NCBI GenBank assembly: GCA_017628775.1
Contig: JAGBYN010000030.1
Location: 1 to 10,596 of the forward strand
Reading direction: 5' to 3'
DNA from: Bacteroidaceae bacterium
GTDB taxonomy: Bacteria; Bacteroidota; Bacteroidia; Bacteroidales; Bacteroidaceae
DNA: 10,596 nucleotides
Of this stretch, positions 1 through 9,300 are shown piece by piece. Made by a program: the position numbers and the translations under genes. Numbering within the stretch: position 1 is the stretch's first letter; each line of letters opens with the position of its first letter. The notes under the pieces were generated by a model. The model made no database searches, was not told the origin of the DNA, and was given only the letters and a program-made list of their open reading frames with translations.

Positions 1-3000
1 AATGCTTTGGATATTGTAATTCCTGAAACGGTGACTTACAATGATGTGGACTACACTGTTGTGGCTTTGGCTTGTGATTTTAATAATGCAACAAAGTCTG
101 TGCAATTACCTAAGACCTTAAGATACATCGCTTCTAACACGCTGAGAAATTTAAGCATCACATCAATTACCATTCCTGAAAATGTGTATTTTATAGGTTA
201 TAATGTTTTTTATAATTGCGATGCTTTACAAAGTGTTGAATTGCCTTCGTCTTTATTAAGCATTGGTTATTCATTTTGTTATGATTGCGATGCTTTGCAA
301 AGTATTGAATTGCCTTCGTCTTTATTAAGCATTGGTTATTCATTTTGTGATGATTGCGATGCGTTACAAAATGTTGATTTGCAATTATCTTCGTCCTTGT
401 TAAGCGTTGGTTATAATTTTTGTTATGATTGCGATGCTTTGCAAAGTGTTGATTTGCCTTCGTCTCTTCAAAGTATTAGTAACTCATTTTGTTATGATTG
501 CGATGCTTTGAAGGAATTAACCTTTCCTGATTCTGTCAAGACTATAGGTGATTATGCTCTGTTTAGATGTGATGCGCTTGAGCAAGTTCAGTTGCCCGAA
601 GCGCTGGAAAGTATTGGTCGTGAATTTTGTTATGACACAAAATCGCTAAAAGCCTTAACGCTCCCTGTTGGTCTTAAAACCATAGACGATTATTTCCTTT
701 ATGGTAGCGCCTTGACCGAAATTACCTCGCTTGCGGCAGAACCTCCTGTCATTGATTATGGCATAAGCGGAAACATTCGTATTGCCCATGTGCCTCAAGG
801 CTGTTATGCGGCTTACGCTGATGCTGCTTATTGGAAGAACATGGCTATTGTTGATGGCTCAGGTGTTGATGTGACAGTCAATTTGCCTGAAGCAGGTAAA
901 CTTGGCGAAGAAATCTTGAAGCAAGTTGAATACATTAAGTATGTAAATCGCCTCACGATTTCAGGCGCGCTCAATGATGACGATTTCTATCATATAAAAA
1001 ACAATATGCCTAACTTGATAGAAATTGACATGAGCGATGTCGAAATGACGGATTTTCCTAAGGATTTATTCTACGATCGATATGCTTTGAAGCGTGTGAA
1101 GTTACCCAAGACGTTGAAAACCATTGGAAACAGTGCCTTTTATCGTTGCTACCTTTTGAATCATGTTGAAATTCCCGAAGGCGTGACCAGCATTGGTAGC
1201 CATGCATTTTATGAGTGTAGCGCATTGGATGACATCACCTTATCAAAAGATTTGAAATCCATTGGTAGTTCTGCCTTCTGCAAAACGGCTCTTAAACAAA
1301 TAGCTTTGTCCGAAGGTCTTGAAAATATTAATAGTTATGCCTTTCAATCATCTGCTTTAACCAGCATTACGGTGCCTGGTTCGGTAAAGAAAATCTATGA
1401 TTATGCCTTTGAAAACTGTTCTCAGCTCACTTCGGTGACGCTCAATGAGGGTATTTCAATTTTGGGAGATGGGGCCTTTGAGGAAACGCCAATCACGACC
1501 ATTACCCTTCCAAGTACCATTAAGGAATGCTATATGCCTTTTGATTATTGCCAAAAATTGAAGGAAGTGTATGTGCAGGCCTTGATTCCTCCTTTCCTGA
1601 CGAATGACTATAATCTTTTGGGTTCAAAGGATTTGGCTAAAACGTGTGCGCTTTACGTGCCAGCACTTTCCGTTAATACTTATAAACTAAAGAAAGGTTG
1701 GGAAAACTTTGGTACGATAGAACCTATCAGTGAATATTTCTTGCCTGAAAATATTGTGGTGCACGAACCCGTTGAGTTGACCTTGCCCGATGCCCTTAAC
1801 GCGGCATACAAGCCCAACGTTAGTTTTACCTGCATCCAATCCACATACTACCAGCAATATGGTAGTGTGGTGTTGAAGGGCAATGCAACCCTTTCTGTGG
1901 GCAATTTTAGCATGTGGGTTGACCCCAGTTACTACAAAAGCTATAAAAACAATTCAGTGTGCTACAACGCTTTGGTAAACGAAGCCAACATGCGTGCCGA
2001 CAACATTACCTATTATGTTTATATGCGCCAAAATGAATGGAACTTCTTGTCGTTCCCATTCGATGTAAAGGTGTCGGATATCGTTCCTGAGTTTGAAAAC
2101 ACCAACTACGTGATTCGCCAATATTCAGGTGCTGCACGTGCCGCACAGGCTTTTGATGAAACGTGGTTGAACATGACGCCCGACAGCACGTTGCGTGCAG
2201 GTGTGGGTTATATCTGGCAGTGCAACAACAGCACTTCAAACACCAACTATTGCGGCTTTGTGGTTACAGCCGTTAATAATGCCAATAAGAATCTGCTGTT
2301 TGCCAATGAGGCACGCACGGTGGCTCTTGATGAATATCAATCAGAATTCAGCCATAACCGCAGTTGGAACCTTATTGGTAACCCCTACCCTTGCTTCTAC
2401 GACACGCGCATGATGGACTTCGAAGCCCCCATCACCGTTTGGAACGACAATAACCGCACTTATGAGGCTTATTCAACCATCGACGACGCTTATATTCTGC
2501 GCCCTGCTGAAGCATTCTTCGTGCAGCGCCCCATTGATGCTGAAGCCATTACATTCAATACCGAAGGTCGTCAAGTGAATCAAACTGTGGTGGAACGTGC
2601 CGCAACGCAAGGTTTAACCACTGAAAAGTCACAAAGAAAGGTGTTTAACTTATGCCTCAGCAATGGCGAATTGACCGATAAAACACGTTTCGTGATCAAC
2701 AACGAAGCTTCATCGGCCTACGAAAGCCATAGAGATGCCAGCAAGTTTATGAGCAGCGATGCCTCTGTTTCACAATTGTATTCTATTGAGCAAGGTGTGG
2801 ACATGGCCATCAATGAACGCCCCATGAACGATGGTACGGTTGTTCTTGGTGCTTACTTCGCTAAGGATGGTGAATACACCATTTCATTGAACACGACAGC
2901 CTCTGAAATCGTTACGTTGATTGACCACGCAACAGGCATGCACACTGTGCTCAACAACAGCAGCTACACCTTCAATGCCAATAAGGGTGTTGATCGTGCC

Positions 3001-3246
3001 CGTTTTACTGTAAAGATCGGTCAGAATCCTACAGGCATTAACAATGCAACTTCAAAGACCTTCAGCGTTTCTGTTCAAAGCGGACAAATCATCGTTGATG
3101 GTGCTGCAGGCGAAAGCGTAGCCTTATACACCATTGAAGGTAAATGTATTGCTGAAACCAAGCAAACCCCTGCTGTGTTTAATGCAGCAACGGGCGTGTA
3201 CCTCGTTAAAGTAGGTCAAATGACACAAAAGGTCGTTGTTCAATAA
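1..3246 (+). CDS. BspA-like leucine-rich repeat surface protein with T9SS sorting domain (5' partial)
   Basis: The frame is open from base 1 and ends at TAA 3244-3246, giving 1081 visible residues. The TTG at 7 lies inside the domain ('IPETVTYNDVDYTVVAL', the usual N-terminal phrase of these proteins), so the true start and signal peptide are upstream, probably not far. Domains by visible residue: LRR_5/BspA array about 31-238 in 23-residue units; an array-closing segment 246-285 (APxx..VPxG..Y..A.YW); a second LRR array about 339-526 with its own closing segment; a beta-rich region from about 583 with the paired motifs WNFLSFPFD (680) and WNLIGNPYPC (789), which I recall from other Bacteroidales LRR proteins; a beta domain 935-1010; and a T9SS type A tail 1011-1081 ending GVYLVKVG..TQKVVVQ. 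Likely exported by T9SS and attached to or released from the cell surface. BspA relatives bind host proteins, but the ligand here is unknown. There are no catalytic motifs. Confidence 0.9.
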   Translation, partial: NALDIVIPETVTYNDVDYTVVALACDFNNATKSVQLPKTLRYIASNTLRNLSITSITIPENVYFIGYNVFYNCDALQSVELPSSLLSIGYSFCYDCDALQSIELPSSLLSIGYSFCDDCDALQNVDLQLSSSLLSVGYNFCYDCDALQSVDLPSSLQSISNSFCYDCDALKELTFPDSVKTIGDYALFRCDALEQVQLPEALESIGREFCYDTKSLKALTLPVGLKTIDDYFLYGSALTEITSLAAEPPVIDYGISGNIRIAHVPQGCYAAYADAAYWKNMAIVDGSGVDVTVNLPEAGKLGEEILKQVEYIKYVNRLTISGALNDDDFYHIKNNMPNLIEIDMSDVEMTDFPKDLFYDRYALKRVKLPKTLKTIGNSAFYRCYLLNHVEIPEGVTSIGSHAFYECSALDDITLSKDLKSIGSSAFCKTALKQIALSEGLENINSYAFQSSALTSITVPGSVKKIYDYAFENCSQLTSVTLNEGISILGDGAFEETPITTITLPSTIKECYMPFDYCQKLKEVYVQALIPPFLTNDYNLLGSKDLAKTCALYVPALSVNTYKLKKGWENFGTIEPISEYFLPENIVVHEPVELTLPDALNAAYKPNVSFTCIQSTYYQQYGSVVLKGNATLSVGNFSMWVDPSYYKSYKNNSVCYNALVNEANMRADNITYYVYMRQNEWNFLSFPFDVKVSDIVPEFENTNYVIRQYSGAARAAQAFDETWLNMTPDSTLRAGVGYIWQCNNSTSNTNYCGFVVTAVNNANKNLLFANEARTVALDEYQSEFSHNRSWNLIGNPYPCFYDTRMMDFEAPITVWNDNNRTYEAYSTIDDAYILRPAEAFFVQRPIDAEAITFNTEGRQVNQTVVERAATQGLTTEKSQRKVFNLCLSNGELTDKTRFVINNEASSAYESHRDASKFMSSDASVSQLYSIEQGVDMAINERPMNDGTVVLGAYFAKDGEYTISLNTTASEIVTLIDHATGMHTVLNNSSYTFNANKGVDRARFTVKIGQNPTGINNATSKTFSVSVQSGQIIVDGAAGESVALYTIEGKCIAETKQTPAVFNAATGVYLVKVGQMTQKVVVQ
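217..567 (+). repeat. In-frame tandem 69-bp LRR codon repeats (5 units)
   Basis: Units begin at 217, 286, 355, 430 and 499, each at the codons for Cys-Asp-Ala. A sixth, diverged unit follows at 568. Each encodes a 23-residue LRR of the form CDALQSVELPSSLLSIGYSF. The units are 69 bp except the third, which is 75 bp because of a two-codon insertion (VDLQLSSS in place of VELPSS). Units 1 and 2 differ at only 3 of 69 bases by eye, which points to recent duplication. The following units are progressively more diverged. The array is a likely site of copy-number change by slippage or recombination, always in frame. Confidence 0.9.
3031..3243 (+). other. T9SS type A C-terminal sorting domain of the LRR protein
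   Basis: The last 71 residues start at TGINNATSK and contain the usual beta strands: a 'SVQSGQIIVDGA' strand, 'VALYTIEGK' and the terminal 'GVYLVKVGQMTQKVVVQ'. In this family the domain directs a Sec-exported protein through the outer-membrane T9SS translocon and is cut off by the sortase-like PorU, often with transfer to A-LPS. No T9SS machinery genes are in the window, so the use of that route is inferred from the domain alone. Confidence 0.85.
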
Positions 3247-3273
3247 GAGGTTATTGAGTCGTTTTGCTTTTAA

Positions 3274-3299
3274 GGTTTGAGGTCGTACGACCTCAAACC
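3274..3299. repeat. Perfect 26-bp palindrome between the two genes
   Basis: The left arm GGTTTGAGGTCGT is followed at once by its exact reverse complement, ACGACCTCAAACC, with no spacer. As RNA it would form an 11-bp stem with a GUAC loop. It lies 27 bases after the first gene's stop and 22 bases before the second gene's ATG. No clear U-tract follows on either strand, so it is not a classical intrinsic terminator. It could be a weak or Rho-assisted terminator, an mRNA-processing or stabilising hairpin, or a protein-binding palindrome. The sequence does not decide between these. Confidence 0.85.
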
Positions 3300-3321
3300 G
3301 CACAACCTAATTTTAAACATC

Positions 3322-6300
3322 ATGAGAACCATAATAAGTATTTGTTTATTGTGGATTTGTCATTTGACACTTTTAGGTCAGTTACGGATCGGAACGGACG
3401 ACAATTACAACCCTTCCAATCCAGGCAATCCACAAGAGCCAATATTGAAGTATGATCTTCAAACCAAGGTTTATCCTGAAGGTTCGGGAAGCACCAATTA
3501 CAGTAATGTTCAGCGCTATAAAGCTGGCGAGCGTGTTTGGGTGAATGCATACAACAATACGGGCTTTAAGTTCGTGAAATGGACCCACGCCGATACATTG
3601 GTGTCGGAATCTTCAAGTTTTTACTACACCATGCCTGCTGCCGACGTGGTGCTCACTGCTGTGTTTGAATACAATCCGGAAAATCCACCTCAACCCGATT
3701 CACTGGGTTTGTCGCACACTATTACCGTTACAGCATCTCCTAAGGATGGGGGTAGTTTTAACGTCAACTCAAGCACACGGATCAAGGAAAACGAATACCT
3801 CAACCTTTATGCCTACCCCAACACGGGATTTATCTTTGTGGGATGGGATATGGGCGACACGATTGTGCCCACAAGCCCCTACCGCTTGACTATGGGTAAG
3901 AAGGATATAAACGTTGTGGCGCGTTTTGAATACAACCCTCAAAATCCTTCAAATCCAGGCAGTAATTACTGGAACCCCACAACGGGCGAAGTAATCGTTG
4001 ATAATTTCACACCCGGGCAATTGTCTTCGGCATTGAACAATGCCATTGACGGTGGCGATAGGTCGGCTGTGACGATGATTACTGTAGCTGGTAAAATAAA
4101 TTCTTACGACTTTGGTTTGGTTAATAACTACACCAACTGTATGTTGTTGGACCTCAGTCGTGTGACGGGCGTCAATGAAGTACCCTCGTATGCCTTTGAT
4201 TACACCAATCTTGAATCGGTGTACTTACCTGCAACCATCGAACGTATTGGCTACCGTGCATTTGCCGATTGTCCCAATCTGTCTATGCTCACTTGCTATG
4301 CGATGACACCTCCTGTTTTAGAAAACGCCGTTTTTTCAAACATTCCCGACGGACTTATCGTTTATGTGCCTGCAGCGGTTATAGAGCAATATCAAGAGGC
4401 TGAAGGTTGGAAAGATTTTACATTCCTGCCCATTCAAGAGGACATAAGGAGTCTCACCGTTAATTTGCCTACTGACATCAATGTGGCGGATTATAAGCAA
4501 ATGTGGCTGGAACTCTTGAACACGAAGAGCGGTCAGAAACTGCACTATGTTATGACCGACCGTATGAGCTACACATTCCCCAACTTGATTCGCAATACCA
4601 CATGGAACGTTACGGTGCGCAATGAAAAGGGTGATGTTTTTGGACATTTGGAAAATATTGAACTGAAGGACGAAGACGTTACGGTAAGCCTTACCGATTT
4701 GCTTCAACCGCAAACGGTGCAGTTGTGTGTGCTGAAACCCTCGGGCACCGATGTGACTTCAAACGTCAAAATCACCTGGACAGATGCCCATGGTAATTAC
4801 CTGGGTCAAGATGCGTTGTTAACAGGCTTGCTTGAAGGAACAAAGCTTCATTATGAAGTGTCGCTTCCTGAAGACTTGGCCTTTTCGTACAGTTCGGTTG
4901 ATTCGGCTTATACCGTAAAGGCCAGCGACAATGTCATTCAATGTGCTCTGCAGAACTTGCCTTTGGTGTTTATTGAAGGTAAGGTCTTTGACATGGCCAC
5001 GGGAACAGCCTTGAAGGACGCCGTTGTCAGTGTATCGCAAACCTTTTCGGGCAAGTACAGCAAAACGCAGAATACAACGACCGACACTAAGGGTCAATAC
5101 ACCATGGCAGTGGCCAATGTGCCCACCGCTTTGACGGTGTCATCTTCAAACTACATCAGTCAAACTATGGCATGCGACTCTTTGTTGCAAAACAAGGACA
5201 GTGTAAGCCTTGAGGACATCAAGCTCAAGGCCATCTCTGGAGCAGTGCTTTCTGTTGAATTTACTTACAGCACGAGTGTTGCTGAAGGCGATACACCCGA
5301 GGTCAGCGATTGGTACGCGGACTACAACAATGTGCAGTACACCATTCATAACCAAACGAAAAATAAGGCCATTTCTCAGTTCAACGTGCAGTATCCTCAA
5401 ATAGTTTTGCTTGAAGAGGTGGATGAAAACGATGTGTTGGTTGTTGAGGCTTCAAGTTTGAACGGCGCATTTATGCCTGTTGCGGACACCACCACGGTGA
5501 GCGAACAAAAGGCCAATCTCACTTTCGATATTCAGGAATTAGGAAAGATCAAGGCTACCTTCAAGACCACGAAGAATGCTTCGGTTGTTGGTATTCTTTA
5601 CGACCAACAGGGTAAGCTGATCAAGTCCTACACCTACAGCAATGCCGTTTTGAATATTTCAAACCTCAAGGATGGTCATTACATCTTGGTCAGCATGGGT
5701 AGCAGCCAAATGCTCAACACCATTTACGACCTCAGCCAATATGAAGCCTCAGGTTTGATTGAAGATACGGATTATGTGATGCTTCCTGTTGAAGTGAAGC
5801 ATGGCGTGATTACTCAAGTGGCGTTTGAAAGTATTCCTACACTCGACGAAAGTAAATTCTTCTACACTGGTGCAGGTACTTCATTTACGGTGAACAAACC
5901 AAGTATTGTGGCTGGTAATTTCCTGACGCTTACAGGTAAGGTGGATTTCAAATCGGAATACATCGGTCAGGTGAGCAACGTTCACATGATTGTTGACCTA
6001 CCCGAGGCGTGCGAGTTCGTAGAAAACTCAGTGATGGTGGGCAACAACACCAGCAGTTACTTGCTCAGCGATAACCGCATCACCATTCCGATGACGCGCT
6101 ACACCGACCGTGTGCGCTTCTGCGTCATCCCAACCAAGGGTGGCGACTATGCACCAAGTGCATTCATTCAGTTTGATTTGAATGGCAAGACCGTGACTCA
6201 ACCTATCGGTTCTGCCCTTTACACCGCAAAAGACCTTTCTATTACGGTGCCTACCTCTGTGGCTAAACCAACAATTTCAGTGAGCGGTATGGCCAACGGA

Positions 6301-9300
6301 CAGGCGAAGGTTGAAATCTTTGACAATGGCGTAAAGATTGGCGAAACCACAGCTTTGGCCAATGGCGTGTGGAGCACGAAGTGCGATCTAAACAATCCAT
6401 ACAACCTTTCAACCCACAGCATCCAGGCTAAGGTGACCAATAAGCAAGGTATGGAGTTACAGTCAGAGTCGCGCGAATGTAAGTACGATAAGAATCTCGT
6501 GCAACCCAAAACGGTGACCATGACGTTCTACAACGGTTGGTTGCGCAAAAACGTGGATGTGGTGTTTGATTTTCAAACGGGAACAACGAGCGCTTCATCG
6601 TATATGTTCTATACCAAAACCGACATAACCTTTATTGCAGATTTAACCAATAACGACACAACGTTGGTCAACTCAGTGGTGCTCAATGTTTATACCGATA
6701 AGAATGAAGTTCGGAAACTGAACTTGAGTTACGATGCAAAGAGTGATCGATGGGTGGGAACAAGCGAATTTAGTGCCGATAACCTACCGATTAATATCAG
6801 CATTTCGATTAAGGACAATTCGCCTGTAATGATTGATAGAGGAAACTTTACGCTCTATTCCGAACGCATTGAGGAGGAACGCGAAGAAACCATTGAGATC
6901 TTGAACGAGATTGATAGCTTAAATCAAGAAGCCGATTCTTTGGCTTTGCTTTTGGATGCAGAGGATTCTTTGCGCACCAAGGTGATGCAGGAACTCTCCG
7001 CAGCCTTCGAAAACGAAGCAAGCGATGCGGTTATCGACAGCTTGTATGCTTTATTGGGATTCAATTATGCCGATATGGATATCCCTGTAGGTGAGGACGA
7101 CGCATTCCTGGAAGAACTTTTGGCCTATGGCGATTCTCTCTTGGCTGAGGATGTTGAAGACTATGATTCGATAGCTATTGATGAACTGTTGAAGGAAACG
7201 GAGGTTATTCTCAACGACACCACAGGCATAGATGTTATAGGTTCGCTGAATATGGCATTGCAAGACACTTTAGTGATGCAAGCCGAAGATGGTTCTGATT
7301 TGATGATTTACAGAACCGAACTTCAAAACCTATCGCCTAAATTCGTAGAGAATGCCGATTCTACAGTTCTGGACATGACTGAAGGAAATCCTGTGCTGAT
7401 TTTGATGAATGAAAACGAAGGCTACACCGTGGTTGTTGACTCAACGCTCAATGTAGCAACTGTTGTTCTCAGTAAGGCCATCGTCAATTATTCAAAGCGT
7501 TTCTTATCACGTGCCAAAAAAGATGATGCAGGTTTTATATCTGCTATGAACGAGGCTAAGTCAAGTATCTTGGAACTTAAGGATAAAATAATTTCTGTTG
7601 TTAGTGAATGGATTTCTACAGAGAAAGAAAAGGTTGATAAGCTGCAGAAAAATCTTGAAACACTTGAAACTCGTAAAAAGAAATTTTTGGCTGAGAGTGA
7701 GGTCGCCAAGAAGAATATAGATGATATTGAAAAACAAATACGTACACTCAAAGCCAATAATAAGAGCCCTAAATTAGCAGAAAAACTTAAGGACCAAATT
7801 AAAAGACTTGAGCTTAAACGTGAAAAACTCCTCAAAAAGTGTGATAATTTACAGGATAAATGCGATGACCTTTCAAAAAAAATAGGCAAGGTAAAACCCA
7901 AAGTATTGGCGGGATTACAATTTTTATCCAAACTGTATGATGCATACAATTTAGGATACTCATTGGGTAAGCTTGTTTTTAATATCAATGCAGCTAAAGA
8001 TGATCGTTCTAAATGGATGGCATTAATCAATAAGATAGAGCCATGTAAGGGCGATGAAAAAAATGCAGCGTTGCTCAAACAAAACTGTGAATCGGATTGG
8101 TTCAATATCGCTTGGAAAAAGGGATATTATCCTTCGGTAGGTATCACCTCTGTGGCGGTAACCATTAATGGCATCTTGTTTGTAAGAAAAGATATCAAAT
8201 TCATAGCAGGTTTTGTGATTGGAATCATTACTGATTTCTTTAATAATACTGCCGATGCTATGTTTAACAACGCTAATTCAACATCTACAAGGTGGTATTC
8301 TAAACGCTATTTTGAATACAAGAAACTGAAGTGTAAAGGTGGAGCTGAAGAGGAAGAAGATCCAGATGACCCAGACGATCCGGATAATCCAGACGATCCG
8401 GACAATCCAGATGATCCTGACAATCCAGATGAACCCGATGATCCAGATAACCCAGATAACCCGGATAATCCCGAAGACCCAGATAATCCTGAAGATCCTA
8501 ATGACCCGGATAATCCCGACAATCCTAATGATCCAGACGATCCAGATGATCCAGACGATCCAGATGACCCAGACGATCCAGACGATCCAGATGATCCAGA
8601 TGATCCAGATGACCCGACCGATGGCGATGGTGACGGTGATGGTGACGGTGATGGTAATGGTGGTGGAGATGGTGGTGGTGGTGAAACAGAAGGTCCTCAG
8701 TTTGACCCCCCAATAGAACCTATTCACGACCCCTCAGGTTACGTTTACGAAGCAGTGTCTTCAAACCGTTTGGAAGGTGTTATGGCTTCATGTTATTATA
8801 AGGAAACGGTTGAGGATATGTACGGCGACTTGCACGAGAATGTGGTACTTTGGAATGCTGAAGATTATGCTCAGAAAAATCCATTGTTTACCGACGAAAA
8901 CGGTATGTACCGTTGGGATGTACCTCAAGGCTTGTGGCAGGTGAAGTATGAAAAGGAAGGCTACGAAACCGCCTACAGTGCGTGGTTGCCCGTGCCTCCT
9001 CCACAGCTCGAAGTGAATATAGGCATGAAGCAGAATATTCAACCCAATGTGGTGTATGCCCGTGCTTTTGAAAATGCCATTGAAGTGCATTTCGATAAGT
9101 ACATGCTTCCTGAATTACTCACGACGGAAAACATCATCGTGCTTTCAGACTCTAATGTTGTAGAAGGTACTGTTGAATTGCTCAATGAGGAAATCAGCTA
9201 CACAGGTTATACGGATAAGTATGCTTCAAAGATTCGCTTCAACGCAACTCAGCCTTTTGCAACGAAGGAGGTTACATTGCTGATTAAGAACAGGGTGAAG

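Noticed and set aside
7..9. TTG at 7 as the start of the LRR protein
   Set aside because: The frame is open from base 1, the codon is inside a conserved N-terminal phrase, and no signal peptide follows.
217..567. CRISPR-like regular repeat spacing
   Set aside because: The units are contiguous, 69 bp, in frame and code for LRRs. There are no unique spacers.
3251..3280. Bacteroidota promoter (TAnnTTTG with upstream TTTG) for the giant gene
   Set aside because: AAGGTTTG at 3272-3279 only partly fits, its upstream TTG spacing is poor, and it overlaps the palindrome arm. Not strong enough to list.
3277..3321. TTG start that would lengthen the giant protein by 15 residues
   Set aside because: It lies in the palindrome and would put a polar peptide before a clean signal peptide. 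The ATG at 3322 fits much better.
7488..8105. 205-codon antisense open frame
   Set aside because: It is Ser/Leu/Phe-rich, the expected shadow of Lys/Glu/Asp-rich coiled-coil codons in an intact sense gene.
8278..8727. Antisense frame giving a very hydrophobic Trp/Ile/Val repeat protein
   Set aside because: It is only the complement of the Asp-Pro codon repeat. There is no plausible start context or independent support.
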